Source of the DNA: Geobacter sp. | Lineage (GTDB): Bacteria > Desulfobacterota > Desulfuromonadia > Geobacterales > Pseudopelobacteraceae | DNA: 64,000 nt | Assembly (NCBI GenBank): GCA_009684515.1 | Contig: WKKS01000009.1 | Location: forward strand, 51,527 to 115,526 | Reading direction: 5' to 3' | Shown: positions 8,525 to 19,083 of the stretch, in pieces | Position numbering within the stretch: the first letter of the stretch is position 1 | Layout of the letters: each line of letters starts with the position of its first letter | Translations under genes and position numbers: made by a program | Notes under the pieces: model-generated | The model's input: the letters and a program-made list of their open reading frames with translations, nothing else | What the model was told of the DNA's origin: nothing | Databases searched by the model: none

Positions 8525-10447
8525 CTAATCAACACGCCACCCCGCCTCGACCTCCAGGCGGGTGATCAGCTCCGGACAGTTTATGTCCGGGCGGGCTCGT
8601 AGCGCCAAGGCCAGCACCGCCTGCAGATTCAGCACTTCTCCCCGCCGCCGTCCCTCTTCGTAACGAAGTTCGAAATCCGGCGGCACACGCAGGGTCCAGT
8701 TATCCTCCGTCACCGTGCCGGGCACATTGTAGCTTTCCTCCAGGCCAAAGAGGTCGGCAAAAAACATCATGACGTGGCGGGCCGGGCCGAGGAACAGATT
8801 TGCCACCTTGGCATGCGCCAGCCGGTACGGGTCTGTGGCAAGAAGCGGCTCCAGGCTGCCGGGATCGTCTGGCCGCAGACGACGGGCGAGGTAGGCAGCA
8901 TGCTTCCTCCCCTTTTCCCCTCCCTGCCAATCCTTTACCAATCGCCAGATGGGGGGCGTATCGTGGTTGCCGACCATGATCCAGTCCTCTGGCTCCGTGT
9001 TCTCGCTGCGATAGACGTCTCTGCGATTGTCCGGATTTGCTTTCTGGGTTACCCGGAAGCGCCCCAGGCCGTGCCGCAATCGCACATGCCGGAGAGGCAG
9101 CGGCTCGGTGGAGAGCACCTCGCAGAGGATATCCTCCTTGCGGCGGCCATGGGCATGCACCTGTTCCATGATGGTATCCATGATCAGGGCGTAGCGCTGT
9201 TCCTGTTCAGTGGTCAGATCACGTATCCAGTCATCGGCATAACGGGGCCGGTCCCGGTTGAGCTGCTCCGGATGCACGATGGCGTGTCGGGCAAGATCAG
9301 GATGATCGGGCAGATCAGGCGATGAGAACAGGCGCGCCCCGTTCTGCACGGCGTGATAGGGATCGGGATCATCGCTCCGGTAGACCCAGGGGCAGACCAG
9401 CCCGTGGGGATGATCCAGGCGCAGACCGTCGAATTCGAAGAGCATCTTGCCCAATCGTTCGACGGTCAGATCAAGAACCGGGCCGGGCTCCCCTTCGGCA
9501 TCCAGATATTTGGCCGGGTCCAAAACCTGATAACTCCAGGGTTGCCCCTCGATGTTGGTGCGGCTGGGGGGTGCCCCCAGGAAGTAGTCATTCAGTAGCA
9601 ATCCTTGCAGGCACCAGGCGTCACTTTGTGAAAAACCGACCTGCACGTCGCCGTAAATTTTGAGTCCCAGCGCCTGCATGCTTGCCCGGAAAGAGAGATG
9701 TTGCCGCAACAAAAGCAGCTGAATCAAGGCATAACGCTCCATTGTCCGGGCGTATTTTGTCTCAACTGCCTGACGGCGGCTGGCGCAGGCAGCCTCCAGG
9801 CCGGCCGGAGGCGCGCATAATAACCGGTCGAGCTGATATTCTCCGGTTTGCGGCCATTGCCGCCAGGATAGCCCGCCATGTTCCAGAGTCAGAGCCTCGT
9901 ACAGAGCGTCATCCCGCAGCCAGCGGGCCGAGTGCCAGAGATCCCTGATCTCCTGATCCAGAGCGAGTGCGGAACTCTCCTTTATTTCCAGGGCAGTGCG
10001 GAAGTTGCGCTGCACCTCGTCCAGCGCCCTGTTGTAGACCTCCAAAGCGTGGGCATAGGGCACTCGTTTCCCATCCGGGCGCGGGTTGCCAGCCAGGATC
10101 GCCTCCCAGGTTTGTTGGCTGAGCAGCCCCTGTTCCACCAGCGTCTTCAGATCCAGGGAAAGGATGCTGCGTGAGAAAATAGTACCGTCGTAGGGGGATG
10201 AGTTGACCGGTGAAGTCTGTCCCTGCGGCCCCAGCTGCAGGCCGGTGAAGCCCAATCGCCGCGCAAAGCGGGCCAGCCCCAGGGCACCCGCGCCGTAGGG
10301 GGTGCCGCGCCCGGTATCTTCGCCAATCGCGCCCGGAAAACTGGCATCATGCACCGCCAGCAGGAAGTCGGTCTTGCCCAGCAGTCGCAGTGCTTCGGTA
10401 ATGGCTGTGTCAGGCTGCAGGTCTGAGTTTTTCAAAACATCGGTCAT
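8525..10447 (-). CDS. malQ: 4-alpha-glucanotransferase, GH77 (MalQ-like)
   Basis: A 640-residue GH77 disproportionating enzyme that transfers maltodextrin segments between chains. The family nucleophile lies in LRLDHPHGLVCPWVYR, the acid/base in LCEVLSTEP and the transition-state Asp in VGNHDTPP. Sequences around these sites diverge from the E. coli MalQ pattern (the DHFRG and EDLG motifs are altered), so it belongs to a less common branch. It converges on the preceding + strand gene with only three bases between stops and no visible terminator. Its context implies that it recycles short maltodextrins for TreY and GlgE. The start follows GGGAGCGTTCAGAT, a weak to moderate ribosome site. Confidence 0.85.
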   Translation of the reverse strand: MTDVLKNSDLQPDTAITEALRLLGKTDFLLAVHDASFPGAIGEDTGRGTPYGAGALGLARFARRLGFTGLQLGPQGQTSPVNSSPYDGTIFSRSILSLDLKTLVEQGLLSQQTWEAILAGNPRPDGKRVPYAHALEVYNRALDEVQRNFRTALEIKESSALALDQEIRDLWHSARWLRDDALYEALTLEHGGLSWRQWPQTGEYQLDRLLCAPPAGLEAACASRRQAVETKYARTMERYALIQLLLLRQHLSFRASMQALGLKIYGDVQVGFSQSDAWCLQGLLLNDYFLGAPPSRTNIEGQPWSYQVLDPAKYLDAEGEPGPVLDLTVERLGKMLFEFDGLRLDHPHGLVCPWVYRSDDPDPYHAVQNGARLFSSPDLPDHPDLARHAIVHPEQLNRDRPRYADDWIRDLTTEQEQRYALIMDTIMEQVHAHGRRKEDILCEVLSTEPLPLRHVRLRHGLGRFRVTQKANPDNRRDVYRSENTEPEDWIMVGNHDTPPIWRLVKDWQGGEKGRKHAAYLARRLRPDDPGSLEPLLATDPYRLAHAKVANLFLGPARHVMMFFADLFGLEESYNVPGTVTEDNWTLRVPPDFELRYEEGRRRGEVLNLQAVLALALRARPDINCPELITRLEVEAGWRVD

Positions 10448-10611
10448 ATCTGAACGCTCCCATGACTTTAAAACAATTCAGCCTACTATCCCGGGCGATC
10501 TGACGTCAATCCAATTGCATTGAGTTGTCCGTATCAAGCGGTACTTGATCAGTAATTGAAACCCAACAGCGCACTCCCGAAATGCCGCCGCAATTAAAGC
10601 CGTGGGCCAGC

Positions 10612-10639
10612 TTGCGCTAAGTATCTAATGATGTATACT
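10612..10639 (+). promoter_or_regulatory. Candidate sigma-70 promoter for the substrate-binding-protein operon
   Basis: TTGCGC at 10612-10617 and TATACT at 10634-10639 are separated by 16 bases and lie 27 bases upstream of the ATG at 10666. The 218-base gap between the divergent malQ and binding-protein genes holds nothing else I recognise apart from the presumed malQ promoter on the other strand. Confidence 0.5.
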
Positions 10640-10665
10640 CCTCTCAAGTCACACTGGGGGAAACC

Positions 10666-11664
10666 ATGAAAACATTCAGGATCGTTCTATTTTTTGCAGC
10701 CTTACTGCTGGCGGTATCAGCCTGCCAGGAGCAGAGACCGTCTTCAACCGCCCAGCGTGAAAAGATAACCATCGCCTGCATGAAAAACCAGCTGACATCG
10801 GGCCTCGTCATTACCGCCAAAAACAGGGGTTATTTTGACAAAGCGGGACTGGACGTGACTCTGCAGCTGCACGACTACGGCAAGCTTGCCCTGGATTCGA
10901 TGCTGGACGGCAAAGCCGATTTGAGCATGGCCGCCGAAACACCGATCATGATCAATATAATGAAAGGCAAAAAGATAGCCATTCTGTCTGCTGTGTCCGT
11001 TTCGAGCGAGAATGAGATGGTGCTGGGGCGCAAGGAGAGTGGCATAAGAAGCGCCAACGATCTGAAAGGAAAGCGGATTGGGGTGGTGCCGACTACTTCC
11101 GCCGATTATCAGCTTGATGCAATCTTGACGAACGGCGGACTTAGCAGAGAAGATGTTACGACCATCAATCTCCAGCCTGCAGAAATGCCCGACGCACTGC
11201 AAAACGGCAGAGTTGATGCCGTATCGATCTGGAACCTGCCGCTGCTGCAGATGAGAAATCAACTGGGTGCCAAGGGGGTGTCGCTATCGGACAAAACGCT
11301 TTACACGGAATTTATCTGCCTGTTAACCACCCGTGAGTACGCAGTCTCCCATCCGGAAGCTTTGATAAAAGTCATGAAAGCATTGGTAATGGCAGAAGAT
11401 TTCATAAAAAAACATTCCGATGAAGCCATGAAAGATGTCGCGGCAACCGCCACCGTTGACATCAAGCTCGCAGAACAGATCTGGAATATCTACGATTTCA
11501 GCGTCACCCTCAACCAGAGCCTGCCGATTGCACTGGCCGATGAAGCCCGCTGGGCCATCAAGCGCAAGATGGTTCAATCAGCAGATATGCCAGATTTTAC
11601 TGACTACCTTTATCCTGATGCCCTCACAGCTGTCAAACCGGCCGCAGTCCGGATAATTCGCTAA
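10666..11664 (+). CDS. Periplasmic substrate-binding lipoprotein, SsuA/ThiY (NMT1) type
   Basis: A 332-residue exported lipoprotein with a basic N-terminus, a hydrophobic stretch and the lipobox LAVSAC (lipidated Cys20), then a type-2 periplasmic binding fold. The ITIACMKNQLTSGLVI opening and the central KGKRIGVVPTTSADY segment match the NMT1/SsuA/ThiY family, which binds sulfonates, nitrate, pyrimidine or taurine-like ligands. The actual ligand cannot be predicted. No ABC permease or ATPase gene is nearby. The next gene, 10 bases downstream, is a membrane histidine kinase, so it may present ligand to that kinase. The start follows a GGGGGAAA ribosome site. Confidence 0.85.
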   Translation: MKTFRIVLFFAALLLAVSACQEQRPSSTAQREKITIACMKNQLTSGLVITAKNRGYFDKAGLDVTLQLHDYGKLALDSMLDGKADLSMAAETPIMINIMKGKKIAILSAVSVSSENEMVLGRKESGIRSANDLKGKRIGVVPTTSADYQLDAILTNGGLSREDVTTINLQPAEMPDALQNGRVDAVSIWNLPLLQMRNQLGAKGVSLSDKTLYTEFICLLTTREYAVSHPEALIKVMKALVMAEDFIKKHSDEAMKDVAATATVDIKLAEQIWNIYDFSVTLNQSLPIALADEARWAIKRKMVQSADMPDFTDYLYPDALTAVKPAAVRIIR

Positions 11665-11674
11665 GAGGTTTGCC

Positions 11675-13258
11675 ATGAATATCAGGACCCGCCTGAACAT
11701 GTCTTCTTTCATTTCACTTGCCATGATGCTGATCATGGTGCCGCTTCTGTTCTGGTCCTTCAGCGAATTTCGCAAGGCAAACGAAAACGACCAACTGGCG
11801 GATAAGCTTCAAAAAACCGTGTCCGAGCGTTTCATCTTGAGGGAAGAATATCTCCTTATAAGCAAATCTCCCAGTACCCTGGTCAGGTGGCGATCCAAAA
11901 ATGTCACCCTGGGTAAATTACTTGACGATGTAAAACAGAGATTCGGCGATGACGACTTCCAGGAGATTGTCAACAACCTTATAAAAAACAACGATGACGC
12001 CATTGCGATTTTCAACAGAATCGCATCCAATCGCGAACAACTGAATATAGTCGGCAGAGAGCATCATTTTAATGACGAGCTTGAACGAAGGCTGATGGGG
12101 CAACTGCTATATAAATCTTATCTCATCAGCGACGCTTCCGGGCAGCTTGGTGCCCTGAACCAGATAAAAGTAGAACGATTCCGTGACCGCACGATTGCCC
12201 TGCTGGTTACCCTGATAGCTGGACTTGCAGCTACGATCCTGAGCACCTCTTTCATCCTCAACAAAACTCTACGCAGAAGGATCAGCTCGCTGCGTGCATC
12301 GACTGAAAGCATTGCAAAAGGTGATTTGGAAACCAGGATTCAAATCATTGGCAACGACGAATTGAGCGATCTCTCCAGAACCTTTAACGATATGGCCGAC
12401 AAACTAAAGTCGTCCTACGAATCGTTGCAGGAAGAAATCGAAGAGCGCAAACTGACCGAAGAATCGCTGACCGAATCGGAACAGAATCTTAGGCAGAATG
12501 AAGAACGGATTGAAGGGCTGAACCGGGAACTGCAACTACAGATCCTCAAGATGCAGGAAGCCAATCGCGAGCTGGAATCGTTCACCTATTCCGTTTCTCA
12601 CGATCTACGGGCACCGTTAAGGCATGTGCTCGGATTTGTTGAAAAACTATTGAAGCTTGAGCAGGGCAACCTGGGTGAAAAAAGCCGTCACTGCCTCGAT
12701 GTAATCTCAAGTTCAGCCAGCAGGATGGGGACGCTGATTGATGATCTGCTCTCCTTTTCGCGTATGGGACGCGCTGAAATGATGCAGGTAAAAATCGATA
12801 TGAATCAGCTGGTTATCGAGGTTGTCAATGAAATCAGGGAAGGTGTGCCGGACAACGTCGGGATAGGCTGGCGGATTTTGCAACTTCCGGACATCGTAGC
12901 CGACCGCTCCATGTTACGCCAGGTCCTTGTGAACCTGATCTCGAATGCGGTCAAATTCTCACAGAAAACCGGCTCGCCACAGATTGAAATCGGCTGCAGC
13001 CAGGCCAATGAAACCGAGACAGTTTACTATGTCAAGGACAATGGGGCCGGCTTTGACATGAGGTACGCCGATAAGCTGTTCGGGCTGTTCCAAAGGCTGC
13101 ACTCGCCTGAGGAATTTGATGGAACCGGCGTTGGATTGGCCAATGTCCGCCGGGTCATAAACCGTCATGGCGGCCGGGTTTGGGGAGAAGGAAAGATCAA
13201 TGATGGCGCCGTATTCTACTTCGCTCTACCGAATAGTCAAATAGGGGGAAATCAATGA
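11675..13258 (+). CDS. Membrane HAMP sensor histidine kinase, phytochrome-type transmitter
   Basis: 527 residues. Transmembrane segments at about 12-30 and 174-195 flank a periplasmic helical region of about 140 residues. A HAMP domain (about 196-250) and a coiled coil (250-300) follow. The HisKA phospho-acceptor is His309 in [14 protein letters not shown], a sequence style typical of phytochrome-like kinases. The ATPase domain shows an N box ([13 protein letters not shown]), DNGAGFD and GTGVGLANV. It is linked to the binding lipoprotein upstream and overlaps the response regulator downstream by 4 bases. I infer that the lipoprotein and kinase form the input and that the following regulator receives the phosphate. 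Confidence 0.9.
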   Translation: MNIRTRLNMSSFISLAMMLIMVPLLFWSFSEFRKANENDQLADKLQKTVSERFILREEYLLISKSPSTLVRWRSKNVTLGKLLDDVKQRFGDDDFQEIVNNLIKNNDDAIAIFNRIASNREQLNIVGREHHFNDELERRLMGQLLYKSYLISDASGQLGALNQIKVERFRDRTIALLVTLIAGLAATILSTSFILNKTLRRRISSLRASTESIAKGDLETRIQIIGNDELSDLSRTFNDMADKLKSSYESLQEEIEERKLTEESLTESEQNLRQNEERIEGLNRELQLQILKMQEANRELESFTYSVSHDLRAPLRHVLGFVEKLLKLEQGNLGEKSRHCLDVISSSASRMGTLIDDLLSFSRMGRAEMMQVKIDMNQLVIEVVNEIREGVPDNVGIGWRILQLPDIVADRSMLRQVLVNLISNAVKFSQKTGSPQIEIGCSQANETETVYYVKDNGAGFDMRYADKLFGLFQRLHSPEEFDGTGVGLANVRRVINRHGGRVWGEGKINDGAVFYFALPNSQIGGNQ

Positions 13259-13704
13259 TGGTGACTGAAATCAAAAAAATCCTGCTGGTAGAAGACAATC
13301 CCAATGATGCGGAAATGACGATGGATGCCCTTGCCGAAACCAATCTGGGCAATGAAGTCGTATGGCTCAAAGATGGTCAGCAGGCTCTGGATTATCTCCA
13401 TTGCACCGGAGAACATGCCGGCCGAAACCCGGTTAATCCTGGCTTGATTCTGCTGGATTTGAAAATGCCCAAGGTCGATGGACTCCAGGTTTTGAAAGTG
13501 CTTAAGGCAACACCCGCCTTGCAGCCCATTCCGGTAGTAATTTTGACCTCCTCCCGTGAGGAGATCGATCTGTTGGAAAGCTATAAAAACGGAGTCAACG
13601 GCTATGTTGTGAAACCGGTCGAGTTCGGCGCCTTCATGGAAGCCATCAAAGCGTTGGGCATCTACTGGGCTATTATCAACCTGCCGCCAAAAGTGACGAT
13701 CTAA
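13255..13704 (+). CDS. Rcp1-like single-domain response regulator
   Basis: 149 residues, REC domain only, with acidic pocket [10 protein letters not shown] and phospho-acceptor Asp68 in [13 protein letters not shown]. The long loop before the Asp ([15 protein letters not shown]) and the NPNDAE motif are hallmarks of Rcp1-type regulators, which pair with phytochrome-like kinases. The start overlaps the kinase stop (ATGA), with AGGGGGAAATCA as ribosome site. There is no output domain, so it probably acts in a phosphorelay or by direct binding; the hybrid kinase that follows is the obvious partner. Confidence 0.92.
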   Translation: MMVTEIKKILLVEDNPNDAEMTMDALAETNLGNEVVWLKDGQQALDYLHCTGEHAGRNPVNPGLILLDLKMPKVDGLQVLKVLKATPALQPIPVVILTSSREEIDLLESYKNGVNGYVVKPVEFGAFMEAIKALGIYWAIINLPPKVTI

Positions 13705-13758
13705 AACATGCCGGAAGTTATTTCTCCGCGGGGCATGAACAAATTCCAGAGGTTTGAT

Positions 13759-15669
13759 ATGGAAACAAAACTTCATTTTTTGCATCTTGAAGATAGTCTG
13801 ATGGATGCTGAGTTAATTCGGGACATTCTCGAGGAGCAATGGCCCGATTGTGCAGTGGAGTTGGCTCAGACCGAGGACGAATATGACAAAGCCATTGATA
13901 GCGGTCGTCATGACCTGATTTTGTCCGATTACACGCTACCCTCCTATGACGGCACGTCAGCCTTGGAAACCGCCAGACGTCGCTGTCCGGATGTGCCATT
14001 TATCTTTGTGTCAGGATCCATCGGCGAGATCGTCGCTATTGAATCATTGAAAAATGGCGCAGCTGACTATGTTCTGAAAGATGGAATAGCCAGACTCGTA
14101 CCATCAATTCAAAGGGCGCTCCGGGAACTGGCGGAACAAAAGGAGAAGAGGGAACTGGCGGAAACCATAAACAAGCTCAAATACGCCCTGGAGCAGGTCC
14201 CGCTTTCGATTCTCATGACCGACCCCGATGGAGTGATCGAATATGTCAATCCGAGGCTGATCGAATTGACCGGCTTCAGCATGGAGGAGGTGATCGGTCA
14301 AAAACCGGCCATTTTCAAGTCAGGACTGAACGATCCTGATCTATACACAGAGCTGTGGAAGAACATTTCGGCGGGAAAGATGTGGAGAGGGGAGCTTTGC
14401 AACCGCAAGAAGAATGGCGAACTGTACCATGAGATGGCCATCATCACCCCCGTCAAAAACAGTGACGGCTCGATTGTCAATTACCTCGCCATAAAAGAGG
14501 ATATTACCGAGAGGAAATCTCTTGAGGAGCAACTTCGCCAAGCCCAGAAAATGGAAGCGATCGGACAGCTGGCAGGCGGCATAGCGCACGACTTCAACAA
14601 CATCCTGACAAGCATCATCGGATTCGGTTCAATCGTTGCGATGAAGATGGGCAAGGATGATCCGCAGAGAGAAAACCTGAATCAGGTGCTCGCCGGCGCA
14701 GACAGGGCTGCAAATCTCACAAAGAGCCTGCTTGCCTTCAGCAGAAAACAGATTTCCAACCCTAAACCGGTCGATATCAATGACATCATTACTAAAATAG
14801 GGAAGTTCATCAAGCCGATCCTTGGTGAGGATATTGAATTGACAATATCGTTCAAACAACCGGTTCTGACCATTAACGCCGATACCGGTCAAATCGAGCA
14901 GGTTTTGCTGAATATGGCCACCAACGCACGGGATGCCATGCCCAACGGCGGGCAGCTCGCCGTTGAAACGGAACTTGCCGAACTGCCGGAAGAGCTGGTT
15001 GAGATTTATGGATATTGCGAGCCGGGAGCATATGCCAGAATTACAATTACCGATGATGGATCGGGCATGGATGCGGAAACGTTGAAGAGGCTTTTTGAAC
15101 CTTTTTACAGCACCAAACAGATCGGAAAAGGGACCGGACTCGGATTGTCCATCGTTTATGGAATAATAAAGCAGCATAAGGGTTTTATAAATGTCTGTAG
15201 CGAACTGGACAAAGGCACCACCTTTACCATCTATTTCCCCTTGGTAAACAGATCTGACAAGAATAAAAATGGAGGCATCGAGGAGATATCCGGCGAATTT
15301 GCCGGGACGATACTTGTGGCAGACGATGACGACGCCGTTCGGGAAATGTTCCTCAAGGTCCTGGGTTCTTTCGGATACACGGTCATCACGGCCGGTGACG
15401 GACAGGACGCGGTCCAGAAGTTCAGCAGCAACAAGGACAAGGTGGACCTGGTTATCCTGGACATTGTAATGCCGGTTATGAATGGCAGGGAAGCTTCGGA
15501 AAAAATCAAGACCATAAATCCCGATGCAAAAATAATATTTATGAGCGGATACGCACCCGACCTGATCAAAGCCAGGGGAGCTTTCGACCCGGACTCTGAA
15601 TTCATCGAGAAACCATTTAGCCCAAGAGATCTTGTGAAAAAAATCCAGGAAAAGCTAGGAGTGAGCTAA
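13759..15669 (+). CDS. Cytoplasmic hybrid kinase REC-PAS-HisKA-HATPase-REC
   Basis: 636 residues from the ATG at 13759, which has AGAGG six bases upstream; upstream ATGs at 13708 and 13735 lack a good ribosome site. Order: N-terminal REC ([10 protein letters not shown], Asp in [13 protein letters not shown]), PAS (about 140-265, with ITPVKNSDG), HisKA with [17 protein letters not shown], HATPase with DDGSGMD and [13 protein letters not shown], and C-terminal REC ([23 protein letters not shown]). It has no membrane segment. It may accept phosphate from or compete with the upstream kinase-Rcp1 pair and has no DNA-binding output. Confidence 0.9.
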   Translation: METKLHFLHLEDSLMDAELIRDILEEQWPDCAVELAQTEDEYDKAIDSGRHDLILSDYTLPSYDGTSALETARRRCPDVPFIFVSGSIGEIVAIESLKNGAADYVLKDGIARLVPSIQRALRELAEQKEKRELAETINKLKYALEQVPLSILMTDPDGVIEYVNPRLIELTGFSMEEVIGQKPAIFKSGLNDPDLYTELWKNISAGKMWRGELCNRKKNGELYHEMAIITPVKNSDGSIVNYLAIKEDITERKSLEEQLRQAQKMEAIGQLAGGIAHDFNNILTSIIGFGSIVAMKMGKDDPQRENLNQVLAGADRAANLTKSLLAFSRKQISNPKPVDINDIITKIGKFIKPILGEDIELTISFKQPVLTINADTGQIEQVLLNMATNARDAMPNGGQLAVETELAELPEELVEIYGYCEPGAYARITITDDGSGMDAETLKRLFEPFYSTKQIGKGTGLGLSIVYGIIKQHKGFINVCSELDKGTTFTIYFPLVNRSDKNKNGGIEEISGEFAGTILVADDDDAVREMFLKVLGSFGYTVITAGDGQDAVQKFSSNKDKVDLVILDIVMPVMNGREASEKIKTINPDAKIIFMSGYAPDLIKARGAFDPDSEFIEKPFSPRDLVKKIQEKLGVS

Positions 15670-15823
15670 AGCTGTAACCGGCTGATTCAAATAAAGTTAT
15701 CACGGCTCACGACTCAAGTTCTTTAATAACGGTCGGCGTCATCATAGCCACCAACGTCTTGATGACAATCGGGATGTTTTTCTACGGTGCCGGCAACAAC
15801 CACAAAACAGAGGAGCAGACAAG

Positions 15824-16678
15824 TTGACAGACCATCGTCTCATCTTTATAGCGTCAATTATGACCACCATGCTGATCGGATATTACGACTTCCAGACCGG
15901 CGCGCATATCTCGATGATGCTGCTTTATGCGGTGCCGATTCTGGCTTCGGCCTGGTTCTGCGGCAAGTGGGGGGGGATTATTGTGGCAGGCGCGGCGACC
16001 ATCTCCTGGTCCATGGTCAACATATTCCACAAACTGCCCGGTGAAAACGATGCCATCCTCTCCTGGAACGCTTTCTCACGCTTCGCCATCTTTGCCCTGA
16101 TCGCCTACACGGTCTCATTGCAGGCGCAACTGCGGCTGGCGCTGGAGCGCGAAAAGCTGAGGGCGGACACCGATCGTCTGACCGGTTTATTGAACAAGGG
16201 CGCTTTCCGGCGGCGGGTGGAAGATGAAATGGACCGGGCTAAACGCTATAACCACCCGCTTTCGCTGGCATTCATCGATCTTGACAATTTCAAGCAGGTC
16301 AACGACGTCCAGGGACACGCCCGCGGAGACAAATTGCTGGAGCAGGTCAGTGAAACGATCAACCAGACCATCCGCAAAACAGATATTGCCGGACGGGTCG
16401 GCGGAGACGAATTTGTGATCTGCTTTCCGGAGACCACTGAAAAACAGGCCCGCAATGCGATCGGGAACCTGGTCAAGGCCTTTGACATCATGACCAGCCA
16501 GACCGGCTGGCAGATCACCGCCAGCATCGGCGTACTGACCTGCACCGAAGTCTGCGACACCTACGATGCGCTGCTGGGAAAAGCTGACAAGCTGATGTAT
16601 GTCGCCAAGGACAGGGGCAAGAACAATGCGGTCTTTGAAACGGTCGATCCCGCCAGCTACCTGAGAGTCTCCGAATAG
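15824..16678 (+). CDS. Membrane diguanylate cyclase (GGDEF)
   Basis: 284 residues starting at a TTG with GAGGAG eight bases upstream. Three to four hydrophobic segments fill residues 1-100, followed by a short coiled coil and a GGDEF domain (about 120-275). The active site is GRVGGDEF and an inhibitory I-site RKTD lies five residues before it, so product inhibition by c-di-GMP is expected. Metal and substrate residues in LAFIDLDNFKQVND are intact, so it should make c-di-GMP from GTP. It follows the hybrid kinase by about 150 bases and may be the output of this group. The rare start suggests low expression. Confidence 0.88.
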   Translation: MTDHRLIFIASIMTTMLIGYYDFQTGAHISMMLLYAVPILASAWFCGKWGGIIVAGAATISWSMVNIFHKLPGENDAILSWNAFSRFAIFALIAYTVSLQAQLRLALEREKLRADTDRLTGLLNKGAFRRRVEDEMDRAKRYNHPLSLAFIDLDNFKQVNDVQGHARGDKLLEQVSETINQTIRKTDIAGRVGGDEFVICFPETTEKQARNAIGNLVKAFDIMTSQTGWQITASIGVLTCTEVCDTYDALLGKADKLMYVAKDRGKNNAVFETVDPASYLRVSE

Positions 16679-16701
16679 AGCAATCCTCCGCGCACCCGGC
16701 T

Positions 16702-18705
16702 TCACTCGTCCAGAACAGACCTGACCTTTTGCAGAAGCAGATTTGGTGAAATAGGTTTGTTAATCAGGTGAATTTCCTGATCAGGCGCCGTCTGCTGCAG
16801 CACAAAATCGGGAGCGTAACCGCTGATAAAAATGACCTTGATCCCAGGCTGCAGTTTGTTAATCTCGTCAAACGCTTCCTTGCCGTTTTTTTTCGGCATG
16901 ATCAGATCTAACAGCAAAAGCTGAATTGACCCATTGCCGGCATTAAATTTCCTGATCGCGCTCTCGCCGTCAGTTGCCACAACAACCGTATAGCCGAACT
17001 CAGTCAGAACATCTTTCACCATGCTCCTGACCATGTCGTTGTCCTCAGCCAGAAGAATCGTTTCCGTTCCCCGAACCGCTGTGTTCCCCTGACAATCCTC
17101 TTTTACACCGTCAGCTGCCCGCCCGGCGAGCGGCAGGTAGATTCTGAAGGTGGTCCCGATACCGGGCTCGCTGTAGACGTTGATATAACCTTCATGCTGT
17201 TTGATGATACCGTACGCCACAGCCAGGCCAAGTCCGGTGCCTTTGCCGACTTCCTTTGTAGTAAAGAAGGGGTCAAAAATCTGTTTCTGGGTTTCCGTGT
17301 CGATCCCTTTGCCGGTATCCGAAGCGGTCAGCAGGGCATACCGACCCGGTTTGCCGTAACCGTGGGCAGTCGAGAACTCCTTGTCCAGCAGGATCTGTTC
17401 AGTCGTCACGGTGAACCGGCCGCCTCCGGGCATGGCGTCACGGGCGTTGGTGGCCAGGTTCATCAGCACCTGGCCAATCTGGTGGTCATCAGCCTGGACC
17501 GTGACCGGCAGCTCCTGGAGTATGGTTTTGAATTCAACTTCCTCCCCAATCACCCGGCTCAGGAACTTCTCGATCTTTCTGACAGTCTCGTTCAGATCAA
17601 CCACCTTCCGCTCGCAGACCTGCTTTTTGCTGAACAGCAGCAGGTCTTTAGTCAGGTGTGCGGCCCTGTTGGCAGCTTCAAGCATCTGCTCCACATTCTT
17701 TCGCTGCGGATCGTCGGCGGTCATCTTCATCAGAGCCAAGCTGCCGTAACCGGTGATTGCCATGAGAATGTTGTTGAAATCGTGGGCTATGCCGCCGGCC
17801 AGCGTGCCGACCGCCTCCATCTTCTGGCTCTGCAGAAGCTGTTCTTCCAGTTTTTTGCGCTCGGTAATATCCTTGGCATAATGCACCACACCACGCACAG
17901 CGCCGTCTTTTCCGTGAAGCGGAAAGCAGGAGACAGAAAACCAGCGATTGAAGAGCGGCTCGAACCGTTCAATATCGGAACTGTGACCGGTTTGCAATGC
18001 CGTACGCATCGGGCACCCGTCAACCGGTTCTCCGAGGCTGTGAAACAGCTCGAAGCATTTCCTTGAGCGGATTTTATCGGGTGTTGTGCCAAGTAACACA
18101 CCACAAGCTTTATTTGCGAGCAGAACATTGAAGCTGGTGTCATGGATAGTCACACAGTCACCGATGGCATCAAAGGTTTCCTGCCATTCCTGCACCTTGT
18201 CCTCAACAAGCGCATTGGCAGCCTCAAGCTCCCTGACCTTTTGTTCCAGCTTTTTGGCAACGATATGGCTGTATTTTTTAAGAAATTCCTCTTCTTCACC
18301 AAGCAATTTCTCACTGACCGACATTTCATTTTTTGTCCTGCATTTTTCCAGCACCGCCACAAGCTCTTCCCAGAATGCCTGAGGTTCTTTTGGTTTGAGA
18401 ATAAAAGCTATGGCCCCCAAAGATGTGGCAAGCTCGAACTCATTGAATCCGGTATAAACAGCGGAATAGAAAATAAAGGGGATTGTTCGGATCGTCCTGT
18501 CCAGCTTGGCATTTCGCAGAAACTGGAAACCATCCATCACCGGCATCAGCGCATCTGAAATAATCACATCCGGATTTTCAGCTCCCGCCAGGCGCAGCCC
18601 CTCTTCCCCGTTTGCAGCCTCGATAACCTGGCAGCCGCGATGTTCCAGGTTGACTTTCAGCAGGTACCGGTCTTGAGCGCTGTCGTCAACGATGAGTATT
18701 TTCAT
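16702..18705 (-). CDS. Hybrid kinase REC-PAS-HisKA-HATPase-REC
   Basis: 667 residues, soluble. N-terminal REC (Asp51 in [13 protein letters not shown]), coiled coil (about 130-180), a PAS domain (about 180-285) containing Cys217 and Cys231 in [18 protein letters not shown], HisKA with His308 ([17 protein letters not shown]), HATPase ([13 protein letters not shown]) and a C-terminal REC with [13 protein letters not shown]. It is last in a minus-strand series that begins at 27994. Its ATG directly follows the stop of the preceding REC gene, with GGAGG as ribosome site. The paired Cys in the PAS could bind a metal or act as a redox switch (inference). Confidence 0.9.
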   Translation of the reverse strand: MKILIVDDSAQDRYLLKVNLEHRGCQVIEAANGEEGLRLAGAENPDVIISDALMPVMDGFQFLRNAKLDRTIRTIPFIFYSAVYTGFNEFELATSLGAIAFILKPKEPQAFWEELVAVLEKCRTKNEMSVSEKLLGEEEEFLKKYSHIVAKKLEQKVRELEAANALVEDKVQEWQETFDAIGDCVTIHDTSFNVLLANKACGVLLGTTPDKIRSRKCFELFHSLGEPVDGCPMRTALQTGHSSDIERFEPLFNRWFSVSCFPLHGKDGAVRGVVHYAKDITERKKLEEQLLQSQKMEAVGTLAGGIAHDFNNILMAITGYGSLALMKMTADDPQRKNVEQMLEAANRAAHLTKDLLLFSKKQVCERKVVDLNETVRKIEKFLSRVIGEEVEFKTILQELPVTVQADDHQIGQVLMNLATNARDAMPGGGRFTVTTEQILLDKEFSTAHGYGKPGRYALLTASDTGKGIDTETQKQIFDPFFTTKEVGKGTGLGLAVAYGIIKQHEGYINVYSEPGIGTTFRIYLPLAGRAADGVKEDCQGNTAVRGTETILLAEDNDMVRSMVKDVLTEFGYTVVVATDGESAIRKFNAGNGSIQLLLLDLIMPKKNGKEAFDEINKLQPGIKVIFISGYAPDFVLQQTAPDQEIHLINKPISPNLLLQKVRSVLDE

Positions 18706-19083
18706 TTAATCCTCCGCAGTAACGCCGATTATTTTGTGAATCTGCGCCACAATCGTCAGCGGGTCGAATGGTTTCTCAAAATAGCCGTTGCAACCGGCTG
18801 CCATGATTTTTTCACGGTCACCCATCATGGCGTAGGAAGTAATGGCAATCACCGGAATAGCTCCGTCAATCCCGGACGCCCGGATTCTGCGGGTCGCTTC
18901 GATGCCGTCAATACCGGGCAGGTTGATATCCATGACGATGAAGAAAGGCTTATTGGCAATGGCCAGTTCAACGCCATCTTCGCCGTTTTCGGCGCTGATC
19001 ACGCCATAACCGGCGTGCCTTAAGGCATAGGTGATGATTTGCAGGTTATCCTGGTTGTCTTCCACCACCAGCACTGTTTTCAT
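18706..19083 (-). CDS. Single-domain response regulator (CheY-like)
   Basis: 125 residues, a REC domain alone: acidic pair in VVEDNQDN, phospho-acceptor Asp52 in [13 protein letters not shown], conserved Lys in YFEKPFDP. The start overlaps the stop of the double-REC gene (ATGA), and its own stop abuts the following hybrid kinase, so all three are translationally coupled. It probably shuttles phosphate between the kinases of this operon, like other stand-alone REC proteins of the DivK type. There is no output domain. Confidence 0.92.
   Translation of the reverse strand: MKTVLVVEDNQDNLQIITYALRHAGYGVISAENGEDGVELAIANKPFFIVMDINLPGIDGIEATRRIRASGIDGAIPVIAITSYAMMGDREKIMAAGCNGYFEKPFDPLTIVAQIHKIIGVTAED

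Noticed and set aside
17194..18066. Plus-strand frame of 290 codons opposite the hybrid kinase
   Set aside because: Fully overlaps a kinase with intact motifs; low-complexity translation without a known fold.
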